From assembly GCF_003945595.2 (NCBI RefSeq), contig NW_024104664.1, positions 186,001 to 250,000 of the forward strand: a stretch of 64,000 bases of DNA. Reading direction: 5' to 3'. Source of the DNA: Pipra filicauda (taxonomy: Eukaryota > Chordata > Aves > Passeriformes > Pipridae). The notes under the pieces are model-generated. The model was not told the DNA's origin, searched no databases, and saw only the letters and a program-made list of their open reading frames with translations. Position numbers and translations under genes: made by a program. Below, piece after piece: positions 48,228 to 60,960 of the stretch (the first letter of the stretch is position 1; each line of letters begins with the position of its first letter).

Positions 48228-51200
48228 GAGGTCTTATTATTAATGTCTGATCTGGATGAATTTAAAAGCAAAGAGGTTACAAACCAGGTTAACCATGATA
48301 AGGCCTATCAATCTTTAGACTTCGTGGTAACGCAAGCTTTGCAAAAAATAACCTTGTTAAGAAATAAAACATACCCCTTTATGGTCTTGTGCTTCCCTTC
48401 ATTTCTTTAAACACAGGGGAGCCTTGGTGTCATGTTTTACCTTGATTTCTCTCCCCCACGGGCTGTTACAGCCTCACTGCAGGGATTCTCAGCAATAGGT
48501 TCAGAGTGGGGGTGAGGAAGGTTGCATTTGCCACTCTCTAAAGCCACAAATGAAGATGAAGTGTGAATTATAAAACAACCTCTACTTCTTCACAGTTTTG
48601 AATTAAAAGAGATGGCGGCATCTCCCACAGAAGCAGAGTCTATGCCATCAGCCTTCCACTTGAAACTGAGCTTACACAGATGGGTGGGGGAGAAAAAGAA
48701 GAGAGAAGTCATGTAGAGGGGATGAAGGCTCATCTCCTGACATATCCTCAAGTCTGGGAAGTGAAACACAATTTCCTTTCCAGTGAAATTTGCCAGTGAC
48801 ACTCAGCACCCTACGGAATGCACGGATCTACAGGTCAACCTGGACAACAGGGCAAACTCTGTTAGCAAACCAATTTAACTGGCTACACTACACAGCTGAA
48901 AAAAAAATCATTGTCTTAAAAAACAAAACCAAATCAACCACAGACGCAAAACAAATCTCCACATCAACAGATGCTGCCAGTCACAGCCTAGCTGTTATTA
49001 CTAGGAAATTAAGAAATAAGGATTGAGGATTAACTGGGAAAAAATGGTTAAGCATTTCGGTGTATTTTCACTTTATCATAATAATTTTGGGGCAATATTA
49101 AAAGTTATCATGAAGATGAAGATTATTCAGCTGTTCACATGCAAAGATCTCTCTGGCAAGAAGCATTAAAGGTAGCAAATCTCACCATGTCTACCTGTAT
49201 TTTAATACCTCCTCACTCATCCTCCTATGTCATAGAGTAGGTGACATATTTCAGGAAATTCTTGAATATAATATTAGTGCCCAGATGTGGATCAGGGTAG
49301 TCAGAAAAAAAAAAACAATAGAGAGCAAGAAGAGAGGAAGCCAGTTTAGTTCAGGCTAAGCTGGATCACACAGCAGTGCACCCAGTATATGCACACATAA
49401 TCTTTGGCTCTGTTTTTCTCATGAGGCAGCAGCAGCTCTTATCCTTACTGTTTTGATCCCAGTTATATGACCTATGGCATATGGGAACATTCCTTTTTTT
49501 CCTAATAAATTAAAGGTAATAATGTGAAACTAATCAATGAAACCATAGAGTCATATGGTACTATGGTCCTGGATGGTAAGTTTATACTCTGAGAATCTGC
49601 AAATTAGCTGTGAAAATAAAAAACATTTAAAAATAGATCAAGCAGAGATAAAAGCCTTGGAACACATTGTAAAAATTACAGATCCCCAGACCCATTAAAG
49701 TGAACTAAAAGCAAATGACAATGTGACTGACTAGCAACTTTATCAAATTCAGTAAAAGGTCCATTTCTTTCTTTATCCAAATGAGTTTGTGATCATGAGC
49801 ACCCTGCAATGTCATATGTTATCTAGAAAGCCATACTGTGTCACCAGCTGATAAACATCATCAGGAGTCCAGTTTCCATCTCAAGGGAAACTTCTGGGTC
49901 TATCTTTGGTTCATGGCTGGGTCAGGTCACTAAAAGTTTTCACTGACCTGAACCTGATCCAAACCAAAGAATTGAAATTCCTGACCTGCTCACCCCAAGG
50001 AACAACTATAATGAAAAACTGATATGGAATCATAGAGCACAGCAAGCCCATGCCTGGAGAACAGCATCTGTCTGAGACAACTTGAGGAGAGCACCTGTCT
50101 CTTTTTATCAGCAGATCCCCTTTATTTACCACGGTATTGACTTGAAGTGAGTCTTGTAGTCAGAAAACTATTCTGCTAATTTTATTGAGTTACTATAATA
50201 AAAGTATGTGAAACTAAACTGCGTTTTCAGGACATTCCTGGTAATTTATTTGTAAAACCTCACTTCCTTAGCGTTGCTCCTTGAAATCAGTTTTTAAAGC
50301 AACCTGAAACCACTTATGACAACAGTGCTATTATTTTTGATAAAAGAAAAACAGTTATCAAACTAAAATTCTGGCAACTTCTAGCCCTCTGTCATATATA
50401 AATTTCCTAAGGTAGTCCTGCAATTTGACATCCTGGTTGCTTCAACAGCTCTGTACTGTCAGTAAGAACTTACTGAAATACACTTTAATCTCATAGAGAC
50501 TTAAAGCAGACACTGCACTTAAATGTATAAAAAGTAGTTGTTTTTAAAAACAGCACGGGAAAGGACTCCAGACAGAACAACATTGGAGCACCTATAAACA
50601 ATCCTGGCATTGTCATACTGAAGAGGATTCGAATATTGTTCATGGATAACATTTCTGTGGGTTTAATCCCAAACTGAGAGACAACTAGATGGGTGGGGAA
50701 GTGTGTTTTTTGTTTGCTTGTTTAAATTCTGCCTCATAATACCTGACTCAACACTATACAGAAAATGAAGGAGCTACAGAATTAATCTCTGCTGGCAGCC
50801 TTTGGCATAACCTCCACTCCTGTAACAACATGTACCAATTTACAGTGCAAGAGTATTTCTGAAGTAGATAAAAAAGGGCCGTGTGAGCAGGCACGGTGCT
50901 GTGCAGGGAGCTGGGTGACTGAGCAGACAGCAGCACATGGTGTGCAGCCAAAGAGCAGGCAAGAAGTACTGGACAGACCAAACCACCTCAGCTAAAGAAG
51001 TACTTTGATTCTCCTCAAGAGGCAGCACAAAGCACACACCATCCTGAGCCTGATGTACAACAACTGGTTGATGCTCATCACAAAAATACTGCTTGGAAAT
51101 AATAATTCTGTCCTCCTCTCTGCAGCTTTGAGCTACCTCCCCACTTTGAGCTTCAGCCACCTAAGGATATCCCTGCTCCATAATCTCTAAATCATGAACT

Positions 51201-51242
51201 GCACAACTAGATAAATCAGGAATAACAAAATCCTTGTTTACA

Positions 51243-51309
51243 CAGGGAGGTTGGACCAGATAATCCACTGTGGTCCTTCCAGCCTTGTACATTCTGTGGT
51301 TCTGTGATC
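51243..51309 (+). mobile_element. CR1 LINE 3'-terminal fragment
   Basis: The final 65 or so bases of CR1 are present: GGGAGGTTGGACCAGATAAT, CCACTGTGGTCCTTCCAGCC, and a decayed terminal repeat ATTCTGTGGTTCTGTGATCC. In the family this is GGTTGGACTAGATGATC followed by GGTCCCTTCCAACC and ATTCTATGATTCTATG. The 5' truncation is extreme. Confidence 0.88.
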
Positions 51310-52169
51310 CATTTTCATTGCTGAACTTGATGCAAAACTGTAAAACTACTCAGATGCATTTATTTATATAAAATATAAATGTGTGAAATATATAAAATGC
51401 ATAATGTGATTTTACACAAAATACAATATTTAATGTTACGTAAGTTTTTTTCTCTCTCTTTTTTTTAAATTGTATTCTTCCTATGCCACACAGTAGGGAA
51501 GGCAGGTAGTAATCGTTCCCAGGAGGTTAATTTAAACACTTGCTTGGTGAGGGCATGCAGAACCCCCACTGATTTACAAATACAACAACTTTAGTTGTGC
51601 ACCAGTAAGAAATATCATCCTACATCAGCAAGATTACTTGAAACTTCTTACTCCTTGCTTTTTTTAATCCTCTGTGATGTGATCTCCAGTTAAACTTGAA
51701 CTTTTACTTATAGGTCTCCTTTCAGTTTAGAAATTTATTTGTCTGCATTTCTTAATTGGTCATATTTAAGCTTCTTATTCCTATTAGGAATTCTTCTAAT
51801 AATTGATTAGAATTGGCTTTCAAGTAGCCTTAGAATATGTCTGATCACTCTGTGATCATTAGACTTGTTTTCTTAGGTCTGTCTTATATCAGGAAGGGTG
51901 AAAAAACCCTCCAGGATGTTTGGCACTAATAAATTGGTCCACTTTCTTTGTTAACAATTTAACAAAATTTTCCTTTGGGAAAATTCAAAAATTTACTTGT
52001 AGCAGTAATAGCTTTTGCTTAGTGCAAAGGCATGTGAGCAGCCTAAAATTTAGCATGTCTACTTAACATATGCTACACATGTAAGTATAAAACAATAAAC
52101 AAAACTCCTTCACTCATTAAATTATATTAAAAGACTTCACAGACTCTCCAACATGCACAGTCCACAAGA

Positions 52170-52190
52170 ATTCATCATTGTATGATGAAT
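52170..52190. repeat. 9-bp inverted repeat with 3-nt loop
   Basis: ATTCATCAT (52170-52178) pairs with ATGATGAAT (52182-52190) around TGT. A short perfect hairpin in AT-rich sequence; chance is a reasonable explanation. Confidence 0.85.
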
Positions 52191-53103
52191 CTGACTTTTA
52201 CTTTCATTTCCAGCAGCAAGTCAGTATTAATTTACTCATTGTCTCATCCATCATTCATGAAAAGAACCATAATGTTAAACGAATTCATTCTGGGATTTAT
52301 TTGACTGAAAGTCTTAAGAACAGTCCAACTACTTATAGCACCTATAATTTCTTGGGAATGGTACATGTTTTCAGATTTGGAGTCATAAAAACAGGGGCTC
52401 AAAAGATGTTATTATGATGAGCACTGTGAAGACTGAATTGTTTTTCATGGTATTCTGATCCTGGGATTTTGGAGAGCTTTGGAAGTGACAAGCAAGTGAA
52501 GTCTGAACAAGGACTACATTTTAGGCTACAAAAGCAGAGAGAAAATTACAGCATAAAGAACAACACTTGTTATGAAGAAAACAGGAATGATTTTTCAATG
52601 TGCTATGGAGGAAAAAAAAAACCAGCAGAATTTTCCTCTATCTAATTGCTAGGATGGATTTTGGAAGAAGAAGAAAATTGGATAACAGTGTCCAGGCTTG
52701 GCTTGGCAAATGAAAGGAAAAGGACATTTTCAACCATAGTAGAAGAGAAAGCAATGGAATGGAAAAAGGAAGTTCTGACGATATCAATCATTTTTCTTTT
52801 TTAATAGTTAGCAAGTAATTAGCAAAACTATAAACCCAAGAATGTCAAGAGATTAAAGCTTTGTAGGAGGAGTAATTTGGGTTCTCATCATGGCTCTGAC
52901 CTTCACTTATCCTGTACTTTAATTCTCTCTATGAACACTCTTACAGTGGCAGCACTGTGCTGCTGTTTGTCATTATTGCTTGAGAAAGCCTTCTGACTTC
53001 TCAGGAGGAGGAGATAGAAGAATTGAAATGGAAAAAAAGCAACACAAATATTGTGAGACTCTAGGAGGGGAAGGATGCAGCCATTCTAATAAACAAAGTT
53101 TTT

Positions 53104-53165
53104 TTGAAAAAAACCACAACCAAACTAAACAACCAAACTAAACAAAAACCAACAAAACAAAAATA
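53104..53165 (+). repeat. A/C-rich low-complexity tract
   Basis: A run of AACCAAACTAAAC-like units, with CCAAACTAAACAA occurring twice in a row, is followed by AAACCAACAAAACAAAA. It resembles the tract at 45363-45472 in composition. Confidence 0.88.
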
Positions 53166-55025
53166 ATGTAAATATCTTGTCAGGTTTTATTGTTATTTGC
53201 CACCAACTTATATTGAGGTAGGTTTGTAGCACACTGCTTTGGGAAAGTTCTCAGGACTTTCTCTGCTTTTTCTGGCAAATAAATTTAGAGAGTTTTCATC
53301 CACTGCTTTAACTGCAACAGCCAGGAAAACAGTGACTGTTTTTGAATTTATAAAGCAAAGCTTCAATTTCATACGGTTTTAATGATCTTTATAAATATAT
53401 AAAAGAGGTAGAAAAAATAAATAACTGCTGTCAGTTTAAATTCTTGTTGCATTTGATAAACCTGCTAGGATAGGTCTCAATGAAACAGTGTCAGTTGAAT
53501 AAAAATGCTCCCTGAATTAAAATTCTTATAGAAAAATGTGTATCTATAGAATTCAACTCCCCCATCATTAAGATGACGAATGACATACTGAATAGCAAAA
53601 TCAAGTGTGTTTATTTGGCTAGTTAGTTTAGTGGACATATGACAAATTCTACTTGTCCTCACTGGAAAACACTGACAGTATTTTAAGTTCCAGATTCTTT
53701 CTGCCAGAATATCCTCTGCTTTATAAAACATGATTGCAATGATTAGAAAAACAACTGTGGTGATCTCTTCAGACTGAGGGAGTCATCTGAATTCACTGAC
53801 TTGACTGGCTGCTGATTTTTATGTTAACAGTAGTTAAATAAACTTTGATTTAAAATACCATTCTCATTCAAGTGGTCTAACAAGACTGGAAGGATGTTTA
53901 GCAGTGAAGAAAAATAATCTTTAAAGTTTAAGGTTTGATGTCAATTACCTGCTATGTTGTTGTGTTTTTTTTACATCTTATAAGAACAAAAAGAAGGTTT
54001 ATGGTAAAATATTTTTACCTTCTAATTCTTAAGTCTTGGAATTTACCAGAGACAGGAAAGATACTGGGTTCCATTGTGACAGAGTAGGCAGATATTAAAA
54101 TCCTGATGAGACCAGTGATTTAACCCCATTCTTTTTGATCAATAGCAAGTAAAAGATCATGAAATCACATGAGAAATACCTACTCATAACCCCTCTTGAA
54201 GCAGAAGGAATCAGACTCAAGATTTACTTAGAAACGTCACATTTCAGAATAAAATGCATGAGTATTAATCATTTAAATATTTATTTATAATACAAGATAC
54301 CACATGAACTGCACAAGCAAATCAGTCAGTTGCTGTGCTGCAGACTTTCTGTTACTTTTTAAGAAGGAAAACTCAAATGCTTTTTCTTTTGTACCCAACT
54401 TCACAGTTTACCTAATCTGCAGTTCAAGTACACTGGAAGGACTCCATATGCCACACATAATTACGACCAGACACTTTACTAGGGTTGGCAATGTATATTT
54501 CATTGTTTCAGCAATTTTGGCATTTATATTAAAATATTGAAAGGATGCACTTCATATATAAGTGAAATCATTATGAGGAAAAAAAAACAATTTTGAACCT
54601 CACATTTTGTATCTTTGTTCACAGCATTCTTTCGCTTGCTAACCTTTCTCCTACCTTCTTTTCCTCTATAGTTACTCTACTAATGTCATTCAATTCTTTC
54701 TTACATATGGTAAATATAACTCCTCTTTCTGTCTTCTCAGCTCTCTCAGATAACTGGGCACATTTTACTCAGTTGTGCTGGTTTTGGCCTGGGTGGAGTT
54801 AATTTTCCTCACAGTACCTAGTATGGAACTCTGATTTGGATTTGTTCTGGAAGCAGTGCTGATAAACTGGGATGGTTGTTACTGCTGAGCAGGGCTTACA
54901 CAGGCAGGACTTTCCTGCTCCTCACACTGTCCCACCAGCGAGAAGGCTGGGGGTGCACAAGGATCTGGGAGGGGACAAAGCCAGGACAGCCAACCCCAAC
55001 TAACCCAGGGATATTCCAAATCATA

Positions 55026-55049
55026 TGGCATCATGCTCAGCATATAGAG
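55026..55049 (+). promoter_or_regulatory. Decayed LTR core promoter (CRE-like and TATA-like sites)
   Basis: TGGCATCA at 55026-55033 sits where I expect a TGACGTCA-type CREB/ATF site in this family, and it lacks the CpG. CATATAGAG at 55041-55049 sits at the TATA position. The changes suggest an old copy with reduced promoter strength. The comparison is from memory of the family, not from an alignment. Confidence 0.45.
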
Positions 55050-55116
55050 CTGGAGAAGGAGTGGTGGGGATATCTCTCACCTCTCTCCACATCCAGTTGC
55101 ATAATTCACTTGTGAT

Positions 55117-55122
55117 AATAAA
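55117..55122 (+). terminator. LTR polyadenylation signal AATAAA
   Basis: AATAAA followed by GTTGTTTG about 70 bp after the TATA-like site matches the expected R-region poly(A) signal of the LTR. Confidence 0.55.
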
Positions 55123-55169
55123 GTTGTTTGCGCTCAAACCTGACCTGTCCCATCACTTCTCCAATGCAC

Positions 55170-58100
55170 ATTTTTCTTTATTGTTTTACTGTTACAAAGC
55201 CTAAATCCACAAATGAACTCAACAACAATTACTGTGCAAGGTCAGCAAACAAAATCTCTCTAAGGAATTAACAACAAAGAAAATGAATTTTCAAAAGATG
55301 TCAGGCATGTTCACAGGCTACAGCGAAAGACTAATTTTAGTTGATGAGGTCGGGGCAAGCTTATCCACCCACTGCTTAATTTCGCCTTTGGACAGGTTGA
55401 TCACATCTATGTTATGTGGTTTTAAAGTTTCTCACAGATGCTACTATACACAGCATTCTATTACAGAAGAAAATCCAAGTATTTTCCTTTGAACTTTACA
55501 CTGAAGCATAGAATTCTGGTTTTGACTCTTCCATAGTGTAATATAAATTGAAGATCTTAGGAAAGCCACACCAGATCTTTCAAAAGGCTGCTCAGTCTTC
55601 CCTCCCTTCTGAGCCAATTCTGGCCACAACTGCAGATTAGCTTTTGTAGGACATCACGGCTTTCCAACCGCCAGGAGTAGGAAACTTTGATAGGTCACTG
55701 ATACTTGTTATCCTCAGCACCTTTCAACTTTAACAACACCTTAAGCAAGTCCTGCCAACTAACAAGTTTGAATGCTATGACAGCTTTCACTCTTGGCAAC
55801 CAAGTATAAGAGGATATTGGAATGGGACACACTGCTCAGCCCAGTGAGAGCATACATGAACTTCAGCACTTCATCAGAACTAAAGGTATTAACAAAACAG
55901 TTTCACCTACACTACCCAAACGCTCTACCTAGAAATCTTTGCTGCTACAGTTACACTCCTATCAAAAGCCATGGAAAAATTTGGCAAACAAGCTGCCAGC
56001 TGCCACCATCCCAACATGCAGACACACCAAGTTTTTGCATCCCAGAACTTTTCCTTGAACAGTTCAGCACATCACTAATTGAAAGTAAATAAAGGTTTTA
56101 ATGATTCAAGCCTATATAAACCTTTTCCAATTCAAAAGCTAGAAGTCTCTTAAGGATAAAAAACACTTGCATAAAATCACTGCAGCAGAGCACAATCAAT
56201 CCCTCTATCTCCATTTGTTTGCTTTAGCACTTTACAAGGTTCCCTCAATTCTCGGGTCCAGATCAATCATTTGTTAAAGAAAGAAATGAACAGGCTTGGG
56301 TGCCTCAGCAGAATACTGATAAGAAACAGTGTCAGCTCATTTTAACTGAGGACAACAGCCAACTTAAAGAGATATTTTTTTTTTGCCTCTTCTCATCCTT
56401 GGTAGAAGACTTCAGAAAATATACCACCAAGGTGAACAAGACAGAAGGAAAGAAAAAAGATGTTTCCTAGCAACTCATTTATGCTTATGTGGTTTTTATT
56501 GAATATTTCAGCTTTGCTTTTGAAATTACTTGTTATATTGTCATATACAGTGACAGCATATTGTTCTTTTAATCTGTCTTCAGCCTTGTTGGTTGAATAT
56601 TTATTCAAGACTACAGCATTGCAAACCTACTAATTCACCTTCTCTGATCAGGTCAAGGAATGCATGAGGTACAAGTTCATTACAGGCAGACAAATGGTTA
56701 AAGTAAAAACAATGTTAAGAAAGGGCAACTTGTCTCATACTTGGAATACAGTTGCTTTTAGTGCTGAGTCTAAAGGATGAGCATATTATGAGTAATTCAC
56801 CAAAAGCAGTAAATAAGCAAAGGTCTTTCACCGTTACAGTAAGGGGAGAAAGTGTTATTCCCATGATTAAACTTCTTAATTGCTTTCATTCACATGCATT
56901 GATTTCCTTTATGTCAATGATCTCTCACTTTGACATCTGCACCCAGTAACACCCCCAGCACCATCAGCAACTCTCCAGCATTCACAAAACACTGCTTCCA
57001 GTCACATTTACAGATCAGCTACAAAAAACTGCAAAAGCAAACAGCACCATAAATACAGTTGGGAGCCTGATGATGGGGTCAAATACTATCTGACTGGTAC
57101 TATGTGAAAGGAGTTTTTACTCTGCAATTGATAAAGGGAATTACCTAGGAAATGGTGCAATACACACTGAAAGTCACTGAAATTACATCCAGGGGCAATG
57201 CTTAAACCAAAGCTTTACTGGTATCACTTTACTCTTTCTGGCACACATTGCCAGCTTAATACCTTTTCTCTATTTGCTTCTTTCCACTACAGTTTATTAC
57301 CCTAGTCAGAGGGTAACAAAATACATTGGCTTTCCACTGGAATTTAACAAGTGTTTCTCCTGCCTTTCCCACTAAAGCTACAGAGAAGTTGCACTGGAAC
57401 AGTGTATTAATTCTTTTCCATATTACAAAGACAGAGTCATATGAATTTGGAGGAAGATGTGCTATTTTCAGACATGCCAAATGACTGACTGCAATTCCAC
57501 TTGAAGACACCAGAATGACATGAGAAATATGATTTCTACCAGTTAACAAATTCCCCCAGGTCCTGGTTTCCCAGCAAACATTCTTTTTCTGATCACAGGG
57601 GGACGCCAGTTTAATCTTGCCTGAAACAATAGCCAAAGAAAACAGGCAGCTGCAGGGGGTATCAGACAGAGACATGTTCCTTGCCTACTTCTACCAACAT
57701 TCTTATTCCTTTCTCTACAGCAATGAAGGCTAACAGAGTGCTGCTCTCCAGAGCTGGATCTCTGAGCTACATGCCTGTAAAGTGACATCTGTGCTCTATG
57801 TAAACATCCCTACTTTTCCTCAGTCTTCTCCCAAGCAGACTCTGTGCAGCAGATCACAGACAGCAGTCACTCAGCCATGCTCTCTGCTTCTCTCCCATCA
57901 TGGTGTACATGACCTGGCTCAAATTCTCAGCATCCATGAGAAACATTCCAGGTAAAATCTTGCCTTGCATACGTACAGATTACATTTCAAATGTCTGACA
58001 TTGCTGTAAAGCACTTTTTAATTGGTATTCATTAATTAAGTAATCTACTGTTTCACTCTAAATATTAGGTTAGATTATTCTTAGGAAATTATTCTTCTAC

Positions 58101-60639
58101 TAACTGGATTCAGCTTCATTTTCTATCAGGATACACCAACTGCAGCAAAAAGCCTCAGACCACTTTAAACTACTTCCTAGAGCCTGACCCTCCTTTTCTC
58201 TCTTTCTCCCTCTCTTTTGCCTATCTCATTTCCATTTTTCTGATCACTTTCTTAGGATTATTAAAAAAAAAATTAAAAGTATTAAATTGCAAATGTGGGG
58301 ACAAAATTAATTAAAAATTATACTTTATTCTACACACACACGGAGTCACTACCTGTTACATCAAAAGTGTGACAATCGTATAGGAAACTGCCTCTGGGAC
58401 CTCAGCATGAGCAATAAACAGCTGCAAGAGCCTTCCACTTCACTGAGCTCCTGGTGCTGATGCTGTAACCTCCTAGCTGAGTTACAGGCACAAGTAGATT
58501 TACTTGTCACAGGTGGGCTGAATTTGTTTCTCATCCAAAGAAAGCCAAAACCCAACCCCTGCACAAGAAAGCATAGCTTCTGAGCCGTGACAGCATCCCT
58601 CAGGAGTTAAAGTTTCTGCTCCTTTGAATTTAAGGCTGAATGACACATTTCCCAGTCTCTGTTCACCACAACCACAGCTGTGCATTGCCATTAGTACATA
58701 GCACAGGTTTGCAGAATTCCTACAAATGTGCACTTTTGATTACTCATATTTTTTTTCTACTTCCTCAAACTGAATCACAGAGACTCCAGACTCCTCTGTA
58801 GAAAGCAAACACGTGGGCCCAATACATTTGAAATGCTACTATCAGTTTAGCAGTTTTTAAATAAAATTTAAAAATAAAATATAAAAAAGGCAGAGTCTAA
58901 AAAGATGTGAATGAGAAAGTGACATGGAATCATTTTCATGGCTGAAATTTTGATGCTTGGGCAAGAGGATAGATTATGTTGACAGAACATATTAGAAAGC
59001 ACATATAAACATTACATATGTATGTATAAGCACACACACATATAAAGGATTTATCTGTGATATCACTGTATTCACAGATTTACTTTTTAGGTTATTCATG
59101 AGAAAGTTCTGGCCATCAGTGATTAATGCAACGAGACTAAAGCACTTTGCATTTGGAGAGTTGCTCAAATGAGGAAGCTACCATCTTCATACACTAGGGG
59201 TTTTCAGATATAGCTTCAGTGCTTCAAGGTCTCTGCAGCCCTTTTTGTCTAAAAATATGGTTTCTTTGTCAAAATGAAGATCAGTGGATCTTTATACCAG
59301 ATGTTTGCTTATGCAAACAGAAACCAGGGAGTTTTCCCCAGCCTCTGGCTTTTGTTAGATAAATGGACTTGGAAGTTCAAAAACTTGTATGAGCTCTGAA
59401 CTCTCAGTCTCTCAAAAATGTTGTTTTATCCCAAATTTCACTGACTACATGTTCTGAAGGTCACAGACTCAAATTCAAGACAAGGACAACCTTCCATGAT
59501 TGGATTTTTTTCAGCCAGCTTTACAAGCAGTGCACATGTGCCTCAGTGCAGCTTTACTGGACATTATCCAAGCAAGTCAGTTCTTTCTCCAAGGCTATAG
59601 GTAATAACAAGGAACTACCTATAAATCAACCAAACAAGCTTTAAGAAATTTATAGCAAACAAATTGATGAGTTATGCCAGCAGTGATCTTATTGGTTCAT
59701 GTAATACCCATTTCCCAGACTTCTTATTTCCTGTCATGAGAAAAGCATTGAATATTCCATGGATAACCAACCAGGGCTGGTACACTGCCCTTTCCTTTTC
59801 CTTTCTTGACAAGATTGTTATTTCCACAGAGACTTACAAGATTAATGAGGAAAAAAACAAAAACAGTAGAGCAAGCAAATTAGACAACATGAATTAGTCA
59901 AACACATTCAGTGTATTCCTCTCTTACTGTCAGACTAAGCCATTGAAAATCTGACAATCACAGTCAAATAACTATGAAGAAAAAAAAACCTTTATCCTGG
60001 TAATGGACATTAATTGATAGGATAGCTAATTTAGTGGAAATTATTGGCATGTAAAGGTGTGCAGAGAAGCAAAACAAAAGCTTAATCTAGCTAAAGAGGT
60101 AGAGTGTTCATTTTTTTCCTAATCTTTCTAGTTTGAGATGGTGTTCACACTTGCCTATTTAGGAATGATCATTTTTGCTTGTAACCTACATTCTACTGCC
60201 AGAGATAAGCCTAGTTCTCTTTATTTCATCCATTTCATTGTTCATTTAGAATTTCATTCACTACATACATTTCTGACGTAAAGTAACGATACAACTATTA
60301 AATTACATTTATCGGATTTCCAAGCAAACACAGTCTTAGATATTCAAACCTGGAAAAGAGCAGTTGAGATGGGAAACATGAATTTATCTTGTTAAAGAAT
60401 ATGTACATCTGTGATGGGATGGACAAACATCAGAGGAAGAAAGGACTCTGTACACAACCTTAACACAAGAACAATAATTGTTCTGTCCTTGAAACAGCGA
60501 CCTGACAAATAATGACAAAGCTACATGTCTCTGACCAGTGAAGGTCAGGGAACTTAGAAACCCAAAGCTTGCCTTAGTTTTCACTTGGTTTCCCTTTCAC
60601 AGATATTCTCCATTTCTCCTCCCTGTCTCTCTCCTCCTG
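55170..60639. other. Noncoding block after the LTR
   Basis: No gene or further mobile element is recognised. The minus frames at 57256-57675 (139 codons) and 57543-57788 (81 codons) overlap each other and carry no domain. A pyrimidine tract is at about 58188-58218, AT-rich text at 58260-58330 and 58850-58890, and (CA)5 at 59031-59040. Confidence 0.55.
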
Positions 60640-60960
60640 TCAGCAGACAATTCCTGTGCTCTGCAGTAACAAGAGCTCTGTTAATTGTGCTCCAGTGCCT
60701 GCCTGTTCAGCATTGCTGCCCCTTGATTGGTGCCCCCCGGTGTTCTACCCTCTGAGCAATTAGCCAGGCTGCTAATTTCACTTTCCTCTGTGCAATGTGT
60801 TTTATGGAGGAGAATCACTGGCTCTTACAACACAAGATGTGGCAGCTTTGCTTCATCCCATACCAGCATCACCACCTGCTCCACCAGTGCTGTGCAACTC
60901 AGTGTGAAGGGATATTAAGAGCTGGTATAAAGTGCTGCCAAAGCAATTTGGACTGAGCCC
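60640..60960. promoter_or_regulatory. Possible regulatory patch (CCAAT and paired TAAT motifs)
   Basis: This is a GC-richer island in AT-rich DNA. It holds a reverse CCAAT box (TTGATTGG, 60723-60730) and, about 30 bp on, the inverted pair AATTAGC (60758-60764) and GCTAATT (60771-60777) separated by 6 bp. The latter is a layout suited to a homeodomain dimer. No CpG island, TATA box or transcript evidence is present. This is motif-based inference only. Confidence 0.25.

Larger units (their letters stand above)
45473..51242. other. Noncoding block
   Basis: No gene is supported. It contains the small hairpin at 46745-46767, an (AAAAC)n run, a 26-bp tandem duplication, and GC-richer text at 46420-46620 and 50860-51190. 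A stretch at 46506-46530 (CAGAATCACAGATTACAGG) resembles a reversed CR1 end, but the following bases do not fit, so I leave it uncalled. Overlapping frames at 50754-50981 (-), 50840-51160 (-) and 51005-51190 (+) have no domain. Confidence 0.52.
51310..54773. other. Noncoding AT-rich block
   Basis: No gene is seen. Region 51340-51480 is very AT-rich. It includes the hairpin at 52170-52190 and the A/C-rich tract at 53104-53165. The 84-codon minus frame at 53477-53731 and the 78- and 79-codon plus frames have no domains. Confidence 0.55.
54774..55169 (+). mobile_element. Solo LTR of an avian endogenous retrovirus
   Basis: The stretch starts with TGTGCTGGTTTTGGCCTGGG and continues GGAGTTAATTTTCCTCACAG, CTGCTGAGCAGGGCTTACAC, CCCACCAGCGAGAAGGCTGG, GGGTGCACAAGGATCTGGGA, GGGACAAAGCCAGGACAGCC and ATTCCAAATCATATGGCATC. 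I recognise these from a family of LTRs common in songbird and other neoavian genomes (TguLTR5-like; the name is from memory and unverified). A TATA-like CATATAGAG and a later AATAAA fit U3-R-U5 order. No internal gag, pol or env sequence adjoins it, so it is a solo LTR. The 3' end is uncertain, set at a CA near 55169. No clear target-site duplication is seen. Confidence 0.82.

Noticed and set aside
50024..50045. GGAATCATAGAGCACAG as a reversed CR1 end
   Set aside because: The match stops after about 12 bases.
54751..55180. GCACATTTTACT before and GCACATTTTTCT after the LTR as a target-site duplication
   Set aside because: The left copy does not abut the LTR start, it is too long for a retroviral target duplication, and it is AT-rich.
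57256..57788. Overlapping minus frames of 139 and 81 codons, with a polypyrimidine-CAG stretch at 57270-57292
   Set aside because: No domain is seen, and the pyrimidine tract is on the strand opposite to the frames, so it cannot be their splice acceptor.
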